This document shows positions 1 to 5,898 of a stretch of DNA of 6,020 nt, piece after piece (the first letter of the stretch is position 1; every line of letters starts with the position of its first letter). Position numbers and translations under genes: made by a program. This DNA comes from an uncultured Collinsella sp. Lineage in GTDB: Bacteria > Actinomycetota > Coriobacteriia > Coriobacteriales > Coriobacteriaceae. Where the stretch lies: contig URXE01000086.1 of the NCBI GenBank assembly GCA_900551815.1, positions 1-6,020 on the forward strand. Reading direction: 5' to 3'. The notes under the pieces were generated by a model, which saw only the letters and a program-made list of their open reading frames with translations, had not been told where the DNA came from and did not search any database.

Positions 1-44
1 TGACACGGAAGAGGTCAGAAGTTCAAATCTTCTAACGCCCACCA
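1..44 (+). tRNA. tRNA-Val (anticodon GAC), 3' part only
   Basis: The first 44 bases fit tRNA positions 33 to 76 without gaps. Position 1 is U33, 2-4 is the anticodon GAC, and 7-11 (GGAAG) is the 3' side of the anticodon stem. 12-16 (AGGTC) is the variable loop. 17-21 (AGAAG) and 29-33 (CTTCT) form the T stem around TTCAAAT. 34-40 (AACGCCC) is the 3' acceptor strand, 41 the discriminator A, and 42-44 an encoded CCA. GAC reads valine codons GUC/GUU. The acceptor 5' strand, D arm and anticodon-stem 5' side lie outside the window, so the match rests on the 3' half. Confidence 0.88.
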
Positions 45-52
45 AATGTTCG

Positions 53-88
53 CAGCTCAGAGGCTATGTCTCTGAGCTGTTTTGTTTT
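53..88 (+). terminator. Rho-independent terminator after tRNA-Val
   Basis: A perfect 10-bp inverted repeat, CAGCTCAGAG (53-62) and CTCTGAGCTG (70-79), has a 7-base loop and is followed by TTTTGTTTT (80-88). It starts 8 bases after the tRNA CCA, where the terminator of a tRNA transcript is expected. Confidence 0.93.
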
Positions 89-269
89 ATGCCGCCAAAT
101 CCGCTGGCAGCTCCAACCGCCCAACTGGCCAAAAGCCGACCATCTACTTGCCGATCTATCCATTGGCATAACCAATCAGTCCGCACCGCAACTTCTCAGC
201 AAAACGCCGCGATGTCTGCGCCCTGCGGTATCCTTGAGCCACTTGCACCTGCAGCACCAAGGAGCCGCC
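89..269. other. Non-coding leader between tRNA terminator and DUF5710 gene
   Basis: The frame of the downstream gene stays open back to position 66, but that part starts inside the terminator and reads as low-complexity, non-domain sequence, so I do not treat it as coding. TTGCCG at about 150-155 is a possible -35 box, but no convincing -10 box lies 16-18 bases downstream. I see no repeat of the tRNA 3' end. Confidence 0.5.
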
Positions 270-956
270 ATGCGCACCGAGCTCGATGTCCCCTTTTCGC
301 ACAAAGAAGAAGCCAAGGCGCTGGGCGCCAAATGGGACCGGACCAAAAAGATCTGGTATGTACCCAGCGGCGTCAACCCCGAGCCCTTTGCCGAGTGGCT
401 GCCCGGTGTTGACCGATCCGACCCCTCAGCGCCGTATATATATCTAGTACTGGGCAAGCGCGAGTGCTGGAAGTGTCACAAAGAGACCTCGGTCGCGGCC
501 TTCGGCATTCCCTATCGAGCCGATAACGACGAGAGCATCGCCATCGCGCACGCGCCCAACGAAGCCGGGCACATTGCCATCGACACGGCCAACGCCAACG
601 CACTCGCCATCGTGCCCGCTCTTGGCTGCGTGCCGGGCGAGATCCGCGACTACCTTCATAAGCGCTGCGGCTACAAGCCCGTAGGCGCGCGAGCCTCCAA
701 AGCCCCGTCGCTCGGCAACACGTGCACCAGCTGCGACGCGCTGCAAGGCAGCCGCTATCTGTTCGAGGAGCCCTCGTCCCCGTTTGCCCTCACTGCCATC
801 AACAAGCTGCCGGCACTGGAGTTTGTGCGCGTCGAAGTTGCCGGCGTCTTTGGCATCCCGGCCACGCGCACCGACTTTGACCAGGTGCTCTTTACCTGGG
901 CACGCGACCATCACGCCAAGTTCCACAGGCAACTCGGTGAGGGGATTTATTTGTAG
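270..956 (+). CDS. DUF5710-type domain protein with two CxxC motifs
   Basis: This 228-residue protein starts at ATG 270, with AAGGAG at 259-264 placed 5 bases upstream. Residues 4-45 match the DUF5710 pattern: LDVPF, then EEAKALGAKWD, then KKIWYVPSG. That small domain is found alone or fused to DNA-processing proteins of plasmids and other mobile elements. CWKC at 66-69 and CTSC at 152-155 could form one split zinc-binding site. Between them is an Ala/Ile-rich stretch, and after the second motif comes LFEEPSSPF. No signal peptide or membrane segment is seen, so it should be cytoplasmic. It is the first gene after the tRNA-Val terminator and converges on a second small Cys-rich gene with 38 bases between stops. 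An in-frame start at 66 would lie inside the terminator hairpin and adds unconserved-looking sequence. The domain call is fairly sure. The biochemical role is unknown; nucleic-acid binding is an inference. Confidence 0.85.
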   Translation: MRTELDVPFSHKEEAKALGAKWDRTKKIWYVPSGVNPEPFAEWLPGVDRSDPSAPYIYLVLGKRECWKCHKETSVAAFGIPYRADNDESIAIAHAPNEAGHIAIDTANANALAIVPALGCVPGEIRDYLHKRCGYKPVGARASKAPSLGNTCTSCDALQGSRYLFEEPSSPFALTAINKLPALEFVRVEVAGVFGIPATRTDFDQVLFTWARDHHAKFHRQLGEGIYL

Positions 957-994
957 AGATGGAGATGCCTTCACAGCCAGCTCCTCCGCATCAC

Positions 995-1255
995 CTATCC
1001 CTCGTCGCCGGCATCGTACACGATATCGAGGCCACAAACAGGGCATTTCTCCGGATACACCGGCATATGAACGCCCGTACGTTTCCTCACTTCGTCGCTG
1101 AACCTGTCACGTGCATCGATGAACCGAATGTCGAGACACGGTATTTGCGAGCCACAGCAAGGACAGGCGACAGCAAATGACCCGCAATCAACTTCTACGC
1201 CCGGAAACATATTGTTGTCGATAAGGGCACGCGGCAGTTTTCCGTACTTCCCCAT
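995..1255 (-). CDS. Small Cys-rich protein, putative zinc ribbon
   Basis: This 86-residue protein is of no family I recognise. CPCC at residues 31-34 and CPVCG at 71-75 are 40 residues apart, the usual layout of a two-knuckle zinc ribbon. C24 and C40 are extra cysteines. The ATG at 1255-1253 was chosen because GAGGAG (1269-1264) lies exactly 8 bases upstream. The frame stays open to an ATG at 1351, but that 32-residue extension has no Shine-Dalgarno site and no recognisable domain. The end is acidic (DAGDEG). The gene follows the HNH nuclease gene on the same strand after 146 bases, so it may be read with it or from its own promoter. It converges on the DUF5710-type gene, also a small CxxC protein. 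Function unknown; metal binding is inferred from the cysteine pattern only. Confidence 0.7.
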   Translation of the reverse strand: MGKYGKLPRALIDNNMFPGVEVDCGSFAVACPCCGSQIPCLDIRFIDARDRFSDEVRKRTGVHMPVYPEKCPVCGLDIVYDAGDEG

Positions 1256-1263
1256 CGCGACAT

Positions 1264-1269
1264 CTCCTC
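1264..1269 (-). promoter_or_regulatory. Ribosome binding site deciding the start at 1255
   Basis: GAGGAG on the minus strand lies 8 bases before ATG 1255-1253. It supports the 86-residue product over the 118-residue one from ATG 1351. Confidence 0.75.
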
Positions 1270-1393
1270 GCCAGCTCACGCTCACTCCCTTCCCGTTATT
1301 CAAACCAGGAAGAGCATGCACCAGCAAGTGCGTGTGAGATTGCATTGCCACGCGATCCGATCAAACGACACAACCGTCAAAGAATGCCAAATC

Positions 1394-1409
1394 CTAATAC
1401 GCTAATACG
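1394..1409. repeat. 8-bp tandem duplication at the stop of the HNH gene
   Basis: CTAATACG occurs twice head to tail (1394-1401 and 1402-1409). The second copy contains the TAG stop codon of the HNH nuclease gene on the minus strand. It is probably a small slippage duplication. Confidence 0.6.
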
Positions 1410-2484
1410 GCAGAAGCCCCACCTTTTCACGCTTCTTTTCCGAGCGATCGAACTCGATGCGATGGGCCTCAAGAAACACCGTATTGGGTCGCCACTGATG
1501 CTCATTCGGCTGCCTTAGCGTCGCACCCGCAAAGGAAACGTAGTCGGTCTTATCCAGCAGGTACGATTCACACAGCCGATATTCACCGCAAACAGGCTCA
1601 AACGAAATCAGATGAGCATCGAATAAAGCATGTAAGTCGCGCCGAAGCAGAATGCCGTTGCTGGCAACCTGCGATTTAGGGCCCGAGTAATTCTCGATAT
1701 GTGCAGCCTCCAGAGCTTCGCTGACGCCGCAGTCCGACACCGCGCAACGGCCGTCATAGGCGGCAACGAGCTGCTTGCGGAACCATTGTTGCCCCAGTCG
1801 CTCGCGCCTTAACGCATAGCGGACCTTTTCGTCGTCGGTCGCACCCTGTCCGGCAAACTCAATATCGACGGGCATGCGCTTCAGATAACTCATGTCGGGC
1901 GCAAAACGAGGGTCCGGTCCGCCTTTATGAACAGGACCGTGTAGAACAAACCATCCGTTTTCGGGCTCGAACCGCTCAACAAACGCAAGGCCGAGCACTT
2001 TATAGCCCACCTCAGTTGCAAATATGACTCCGACTGGAACGCCACATTCCATGCAGTTGAGCATTTTACTGTTGTAATTCTGGTCTCGAAAACCAACGGT
2101 ACCCGGCGCTTGAACCGAGTACTTAATGACCCACGTACCATCGTCCAAATAGAGCGGAGGCACATCGGTGTAGAAGCTCTTTTTAGAGTTATGGACCGAG
2201 AGCGCAAAGATCTTATTGGGATCTTGCTTCACCCGATCCTGGCCCGGCCAGAAGATCCCTGAATCCCGCGTTACGGGAAAGAAGTCCGAGCCAATTCTCA
2301 AACGATACTGATACTGAGGGCTATCTTCCTTGGTGTGGTGCGGAAGGCTGCTCCAAACGCCGCCGCGCTGCTCCTCACCCAGAAACCACTCCCATGCCTC
2401 AACGTATTCAGAAGGCACGAGACTGCAGGCACGGTCATAGCTTGGTCCATCCATCAACGGAACAGCAAGGTCAATGTCGTTCAT
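1402..2484 (-). CDS. HNH endonuclease domain protein, restriction-like
   Basis: This 360-residue protein has a C-terminal HNH nuclease domain (about residues 230-300). CAVSDC (C247, C252) is followed by EAAHI (H262), SNGILL (N276) and DLHALFD (H285). These are the three HNH positions plus a CxxxxC pair. This form, with GQQWFRKQLVAAYDGRCA before it, is typical of HNH proteins annotated as putative restriction endonucleases; such enzymes cut DNA using a His-bound metal ion. The N-terminal 190 residues have no motif I can name firmly. The stretch DDGTWVIKYS (114-123), then GVPVGVIF and a beta-rich run to VLHGPV, could be a DNA- or modified-base-reading domain as in other HNH restriction proteins. 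That is an inference. ATG 2484 was chosen because TAGGTG lies 6 bases upstream; a GTG at 2493 overlaps that site. No methyltransferase is nearby, which favours a type IV or solitary nuclease over a classic restriction-modification pair. Confidence 0.85.
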   Translation of the reverse strand: MNDIDLAVPLMDGPSYDRACSLVPSEYVEAWEWFLGEEQRGGVWSSLPHHTKEDSPQYQYRLRIGSDFFPVTRDSGIFWPGQDRVKQDPNKIFALSVHNSKKSFYTDVPPLYLDDGTWVIKYSVQAPGTVGFRDQNYNSKMLNCMECGVPVGVIFATEVGYKVLGLAFVERFEPENGWFVLHGPVHKGGPDPRFAPDMSYLKRMPVDIEFAGQGATDDEKVRYALRRERLGQQWFRKQLVAAYDGRCAVSDCGVSEALEAAHIENYSGPKSQVASNGILLRRDLHALFDAHLISFEPVCGEYRLCESYLLDKTDYVSFAGATLRQPNEHQWRPNTVFLEAHRIEFDRSEKKREKVGLLPY

Positions 2485-2490
2485 CGCCAG

Positions 2491-2496
2491 CACCTA
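2491..2496 (-). promoter_or_regulatory. Ribosome binding site deciding the start at 2484
   Basis: TAGGTG on the minus strand is 6 bases before ATG 2484-2482. It overlaps the alternative GTG start (2493-2491), which itself has no good site upstream. Confidence 0.55.
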
Positions 2497-2525
2497 CAAC
2501 CATACGAACGCGAGTCATGCCCTTC

Positions 2526-2551
2526 AATAATATGACCGAGAGTCAATTATT
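2526..2551. promoter_or_regulatory. AT-rich inverted repeat upstream of the HNH gene
   Basis: AATAATATGAC (2526-2536) and GTCAATTATT (2542-2551) form a near-perfect palindrome around CGAGA, with a one-base bulge. It is an AT-rich island in GC-rich DNA, about 42 bases upstream of the nuclease start. TTGACT on the minus strand overlaps it, but no well-spaced -10 box follows. It may be an operator. Its right half recurs at 3253-3267. Confidence 0.4.
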
Positions 2552-2636
2552 ACGAGATCTCATTCCGCGATCGGCACATCGTTGATGTTCTCGGTTTGCC
2601 GCTGGCGCGCTCGTACCCCGCTACCCCACTCCCCTG

Positions 2637-2687
2637 TATACTGATGTAGCACGTGTTTCATCCGGGCTTGTTGAACCGGATTGTTCA
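2637..2687 (+). promoter_or_regulatory. Possible promoter -10 and operator before the 163-residue gene
   Basis: TATACT at 2637-2642, preceded by TG, resembles a -10 box with partial extended -10 character. The -35 position at 17-bp spacing is poor. Downstream, TGAAC (2672-2676) and GTTCA (2683-2687) form an inverted repeat with a 6-base spacer just before the ribosome binding site. TCCGG and CCGGA flank the left half. These could be an operator or leader hairpin. Confidence 0.3.
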
Positions 2688-2699
2688 TGGGAGGGTCTT

Positions 2700-3191
2700 A
2701 TGGCTGCTTCGAATCCGCCTAAGGGGAGCGTTTCTTCTTCGTCCATCAAGCCGGTTACGCGCAAGGCCGTGCGCTGCCAGCGCGAGGTCGCTTGGCTTGT
2801 CACGCAGGCGGCGGGCAGGCTTGTGGCGACCACTCAGGACGTCAATGCGCCTACACCGAGCTTTGTGTTAGCAGCGGCGCTGGATTTTGTGCGCCAATTG
2901 GAGCTTGCCGAACAGGATGCCAACGGCCACCTCGACTACCAGAATGTTATGGCGCCCGACCTGCAAACGTTCTGCCACATGGCCAAGTTGCCCGCCGCGC
3001 CCAATGCGCTTTCGGACGCAGGCTACATGTTTACGCTTTCGGGCGCGGACCTTATCCGCGACATCTATACATACTGCAGCGAGCTCGCCGAGCGCCATGT
3101 CTTTGACGCGGCTGAAGTCAAACCGGGATATGTCATCAAGCTGGTTCTTAGGCTGTTCTTGATGGACGGGTTCGCGGCCATGCCGGCGTAA
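2700..3191 (+). CDS. Conserved-looking hypothetical protein, 163 residues
   Basis: I do not recognise this family. The start at ATG 2700 is supported by GGGAGGG at 2689-2695, 4 bases upstream. The first 20 residues are a polar Ser/Pro/Lys-rich tail. From about residue 22 the protein looks helical, with Ala/Leu-rich amphipathic stretches, such as SFVLAAALDFVRQLELAEQD and ADLIRDIYTYCSELAERH, and a hydrophobic C-terminus (VIKLVLRLFLMDGF). C26, C92 and C126 are isolated, so no zinc motif is formed. There is no signal peptide or clear membrane span. Codon use is GC-rich at the third position like its neighbours, and the ribosome site is strong, which supports a real gene. It diverges from the HNH gene across 215 bases and converges with the AlbA/Schlafen-like gene with 100 bases between stops. 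No function is proposed. Confidence 0.7.
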   Translation: MAASNPPKGSVSSSSIKPVTRKAVRCQREVAWLVTQAAGRLVATTQDVNAPTPSFVLAAALDFVRQLELAEQDANGHLDYQNVMAPDLQTFCHMAKLPAAPNALSDAGYMFTLSGADLIRDIYTYCSELAERHVFDAAEVKPGYVIKLVLRLFLMDGFAAMPA

Positions 3192-3249
3192 GCCGAGTCT
3201 TTAGCATCACCGTCAACTGGGCAACAACCGCTTAACCTTAGTGGGCGCC

Positions 3250-3267
3250 AATCGAGAGTCGATTATT
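3250..3267. repeat. Small hairpin and repeated motif between convergent genes
   Basis: AATCGA (3250-3255) and TCGATT (3259-3264) pair around GAG. CGAGAGTCGATTATT (3253-3267) matches 2537-2551 at 14 of 15 bases. No T-run follows on either strand, so it is not a clear terminator for either convergent gene. Confidence 0.35.
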
Positions 3268-3291
3268 GGGTCGCCTCGTCCGCTAACGCAT

Positions 3292-4758
3292 TTATTCCAC
3301 GCGCTCCAACAGTCGATACTTGCGGTTGCGGCTCGTCGCCGGCGCCGTGGGCTCAAGCTCGCCTTGAGCAATGAGCGCGTTGACGCGCGACCTAACCTGG
3401 GAAATTGTGAGCCCCGTGCGCTCTGCCAGCTCACGCGTCCCCAGCTCGCCGTAATGTTTGAGTGCCGTCACAATTAAGCCCCCGCCATGATCGACCGGCT
3501 CGATCTTTGAACGGTAAAGTACGACCTTGAACCGATCGAACCCCGGGCAGAACAGGGGCTCGGCCAGACCATGCGCGCGCATGGCATCGATCATCATCGG
3601 GATGCCCGAGCCATTGCCCTCAGCCGGCGAACCTGCGCCATCCGGCAGCGGGACAATCGACATGAGTTTCACGAGCGTCGCGTTACGGCATCGGGAGCTG
3701 CCGTCAAACAAGTTCTCGCGAGTCTTTCCCCCGTATAGGCCGCCGGGGTTCGTCACCTCGATACGGTCATCAAAGACGTCAACAGCGATCGACTGCCCAC
3801 AGAACCGATCTCCGTATTCTCGGTGGATTACGGCGTTGGCGATTGCCTCGCGCAGGACTTCCTCGGGAATCTCCAGCGAGTCGACACGCGAGACGCCTTG
3901 GATCGTCGAGGTTCGCCGCAAATTCTTGGCGATTGCCGCGACGGCATCCGAGATCATTTCGCCCAACGTTCCCTCGCAGATCGTACGGTCCATGAACCTC
4001 AACGACCCCGCCGCGCCCTTCTGCGTTCCGGCATAGACCGCCACATCGATAAAGAGCTTGGGATAGAACTGCTGAGGATAGGCACCCGCAGCCAGGAGTC
4101 CGGCCTTAGTGACATTGCCCTGGGAGTCGAGGAAATTCAGGCGCTCCAGCTTCGTTTTCTTGTCCGGCGCGCCGCGCATCGCACGAGGTGTCAGTGAGAA
4201 GGCACGCTCTATCGTGCGGTCGACCAGGGCCTCGTCAAGATCGCCTGCGACCGCGCCGGGCACTGCATCGCGATCACTGGGGCTCGCCCGTTCATACGAT
4301 GACAAGGACAGGACCTCGGTCGACGAGAGCGGAACATCTTTATCATCGATGCGTTTGTAGCTGCCGCCTTGAGCGCCCCGCTCTATGACATAACAAGGCT
4401 TGCTCGACGGGTCGAGCTCCTCAATCGTGATGACCAGAACCACGGTGCCCTGGAGCTCCACGCGTTCAATGGTGTATTTGGGCGGATTGGCCAGTTTTCC
4501 GCGCCCGCCGGCATCACCCATGCCCGCTACGAATTGGTTGAGCACCTTCTCGGTCTCAAAGTTCTCAACCGGGACAAAGCCCGCGCGCTCGCTCACGCCG
4601 AGCACGATAATTCCGCCAGCGGTATTCGCGAATGCGCTAACCGTTTCCCATACGTCGCGGGAAAGCGTCGTGGCGCTCTCCTTGACCTCGACGTTAAGAT
4701 CGTCCGAGCCCATGCGCCTTAAAGACTCGAGCAGACCGGTCAGCTCGTTTTCGTTCAT
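3292..4758 (-). CDS. AlbA_2/Schlafen-like ATP-binding protein with C-terminal winged helix
   Basis: This 488-residue protein has the layout of the AlbA_2 (AAA_4) plus HATPase_c_4 family, annotated as putative transcriptional regulators or ATP-binding proteins and related to the Schlafen core. Residues about 10-140 hold the AlbA_2 domain: NVEVKES (E24, K26), then the hallmark SAFANTAGGIIVLGV at 41-55, and YVIERG...GSYKR near its end. Residues about 295-390 look like a GHKL ATP site. REAIANAVIHREY (N308, H312) is the N-box region, DDRIEVTNPGGL the G1-like loop, and GNGSGIP a later glycine loop. Residues about 425-488 form a winged helix-turn-helix (LGTRELAERTGLTISQVRSR). ATG 4758 was chosen because AAAGGA lies 7 bases upstream; ATG 4764 would leave 1 base. 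It is single on its strand. The GAGAGATAA arrays upstream suggest autoregulation (inference). Such proteins occur with defence or stress loci, but its role here is not shown. Confidence 0.88.
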   Translation of the reverse strand: MNENELTGLLESLRRMGSDDLNVEVKESATTLSRDVWETVSAFANTAGGIIVLGVSERAGFVPVENFETEKVLNQFVAGMGDAGGRGKLANPPKYTIERVELQGTVVLVITIEELDPSSKPCYVIERGAQGGSYKRIDDKDVPLSSTEVLSLSSYERASPSDRDAVPGAVAGDLDEALVDRTIERAFSLTPRAMRGAPDKKTKLERLNFLDSQGNVTKAGLLAAGAYPQQFYPKLFIDVAVYAGTQKGAAGSLRFMDRTICEGTLGEMISDAVAAIAKNLRRTSTIQGVSRVDSLEIPEEVLREAIANAVIHREYGDRFCGQSIAVDVFDDRIEVTNPGGLYGGKTRENLFDGSSRCRNATLVKLMSIVPLPDGAGSPAEGNGSGIPMMIDAMRAHGLAEPLFCPGFDRFKVVLYRSKIEPVDHGGGLIVTALKHYGELGTRELAERTGLTISQVRSRVNALIAQGELEPTAPATSRNRKYRLLERVE

Positions 4759-4765
4759 CTGCATG

Positions 4766-4772
4766 TCCTTTC
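4766..4772 (-). promoter_or_regulatory. Ribosome binding site deciding the start at 4758
   Basis: GAAAGGA on the minus strand is 7 bases upstream of ATG 4758-4756 but only 1 base from the in-frame ATG 4764-4762. This favours the shorter product by two residues. Confidence 0.7.
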
Positions 4773-4817
4773 GCTCGGCCCGGCGGAGAATGCCGCGAAT
4801 AGATTTCCTTCGTCTCT

Positions 4818-4891
4818 CAGTTATCTCTCGTAATTATCTCTCACCTTTCTGCTATCTCTCATATTAGAGATAAGTGAGAGATGAAAGATAA
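4818..4891. repeat. GAGAGATAA array, block A (proximal)
   Basis: Read on the plus strand, TTATCTCTC begins at 4821 and 4834, and CTATCTCTC at 4852. Inverted copies follow: TAGAGATAA (4865), GAGAGATGA (4876) and GAAAGATAA (4883). The copies nest into a long imperfect palindrome: 4853-4859 pairs with 4866-4872, and 4834-4844 pairs with 4874-4884 at 10 of 11 bases. The block lies 60 bases upstream of the AlbA/Schlafen-like gene and, if the candidate promoter at 4911-4939 is right, inside its 5' untranslated region, where it could also fold as RNA. 4818-4890 matches block B at 63 of 73 bases. Confidence 0.88.
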
Positions 4892-4910
4892 GATATCTGC
4901 CATTTGTTTC

Positions 4911-4939
4911 ATTTAAACATGTTTTTGCTGGTAGAACAA
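4911..4939 (-). promoter_or_regulatory. Candidate promoter for the AlbA/Schlafen-like gene
   Basis: On the minus strand, TTGTTC (4939-4934) is followed after 17 bases by TTAAAT (4916-4911). TGT sits just before the -10 box, giving an extended -10 form. It lies in the AT-rich spacer between the two repeat blocks. Both boxes depart from consensus, so this is a candidate only. Confidence 0.4.
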
Positions 4940-4982
4940 TTAGTATTGAGACAATACCATGATTGCTTGTCTCTTTGCTGAT

Positions 4983-5056
4983 CAGTTATCTCTCGTATTT
5001 ATCTCTCGTCTTTCTGTTATCTCTCGTATTAGTGACGAATGAGAGATGAGAGATAC
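4983..5056. repeat. GAGAGATAA array, block B (distal)
   Basis: On the plus strand, TTATCTCTC begins at 4986, 4999 and 5017. Inverted copies follow at 5041 (GAGAGATGA) and 5048 (GAGAGATAC). The 13- and 18-base steps between the first three copies and the 7-base step between the last two are identical to block A, although the sequence between units has drifted. ATCTCTC (5019-5025) can pair with GAGAGAT (5041-5047). The block lies upstream of the candidate promoter. Confidence 0.88.
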
Positions 5057-5100
5057 GTGAGTGCTGGACGAGCGTGGTTTTTTTGAACGGTCGGAGAATC

Positions 5101-5144
5101 CCTCAAACAAAAAACGGGGCCGGCCTTACGCCGAGCCCCGTTTT
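5101..5144 (-). terminator. Strong rho-independent terminator after the PTS remnant
   Basis: AAAACGGGGC (5111-5120) pairs with GCCCCGTTTT (5135-5144). Inside it, CGGC (5121-5124) pairs with GCCG (5130-5133), with one bulged A. On the minus strand the stem is followed by TTTTTTGTTTG, so it ends transcription from the PTS side before it reaches the repeat arrays. The plus strand has only four Ts after the stem, so action in that direction would be weaker. It lies 45 bases past the stop of the PTS ORF. Confidence 0.92.
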
Positions 5145-5189
5145 CAAACGGTCAGTTAGTTATCCAACGCGCGAGCATAGCAGTCAACT

Positions 5190-5846
5190 TTACGCCGCCG
5201 CGAACACTCCCAAGCCCGTTCCGATGATGCAGATCGCGAAGATGCCAATAATAATCCAAATGGTCTTGACACCCTTTTTATAGAGGGCAACGCAAGCGAA
5301 CGTTGCCAGCAAGGGCAGCAGACCGGGGAAGATCGAATCGAACAGATCCTGCAGGACAATCTCGGAACCACCCACATCAAAGGTCAAAGCCGTGGACAGC
5401 GAGACCTGTGCCGCAATCATGGCGCCGATAACGGTCATTCCGAGAACGCCGGCAGCATGCGTCATGCGAGACATAAGGTTGTTCTCTTCGGACTGCTGCA
5501 GGAACTTGGTTCCCAGGTCGTATCCCAGATGGGCGGCGACGATACGCGTTGCAAAGTTAATCACGGAGTAGAGAAGGAAGACGGAGACGGGAAGGGCGAG
5601 CGCGACGGCAGTTGCCGTGCCCGTACCCGTAATGACGGCAAACGCGCAGCCAAGCACGCCGAAGGCATAGACCTCAGGAGGAACCGCCGCGCCGACCATG
5701 ATGGCGCCCATGAACATGGACTCCAAAGCAGCGCCGACGATAACTCCCTGCTGGACATCGCCAAGGATCAAGCCGACAAACAGGCTCGTAAACAGCGGAC
5801 GACCAAGCATCGTAATGCCAAATGCTTGCTCGTCCATAGACGCCAT
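5190..5846 (-). pseudogene. Mannose-family PTS IIC::IID chimeric remnant
   Basis: Mannose-family PTS permeases consist of two membrane proteins, IIC (about 260 residues) and IID (about 270), which take up sugars with IIA and IIB. This 218-codon ORF joins parts of both. Residues 1-89 are IIC-like: DEQAFG, MLGRPLFTSLFVGLILGDVQ, GAALESMFMGAIMVGAAVPP and a Gly/Ala-rich stretch before ALPVSV. From about residue 92 it turns IID-like: INFATR, LGYDLGTKFL, GVLGMTVIGAMIA, STALTF and LQDLFDSIFPGLLPLL, ending in a final membrane helix. The IIC 3' half and IID 5' half are missing. ATG 5846 falls inside the conserved IIC N-terminus. The preceding residues (IVAQYLQVALVALW, about 5843-5884) are encoded upstream in another frame, consistent with about 10 lost bases. 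No ATG, GTG or TTG opens that frame, and no Shine-Dalgarno site precedes ATG 5846. It is probably a non-functional deletion remnant; no other PTS gene is recognisable here. Confidence 0.8.
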
Positions 5847-5898
5847 AATGCGACCAGCGCAACTTGGAGGTACTGGGCAACTATTCTGATTAACCCCA

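Noticed and set aside
66..269. A 68-residue N-terminal extension of the DUF5710-type protein
   Set aside because: Its ATG lies in the loop of the tRNA terminator, it has no ribosome site, and the domain begins right after ATG 270, which has a good one.
444..1046. 200-codon minus-strand ORF opposite the DUF5710-type gene
   Set aside because: Antisense shadow in GC-rich coding DNA, with no ribosome site and Arg/Ala/Val-rich composition without motifs.
3527..4197. Long plus-strand ORFs inside the AlbA/Schlafen-like gene
   Set aside because: They are antisense to a gene with clear domains and have no domain content of their own.
4818..5056. CRISPR array
   Set aside because: The repeated unit is only about 9 bases, is in both orientations, and has no equal-length unique spacers.
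4818..5056. Replication origin iterons
   Set aside because: No DnaA-like boxes or Rep protein gene are nearby. The neighbouring gene is an AlbA/GHKL-type protein, and the promoter-proximal position fits an operator better.
5074..5283. 69-codon plus-strand ORF
   Set aside because: It runs through the terminator hairpin and antisense to the PTS remnant, with no ribosome site.
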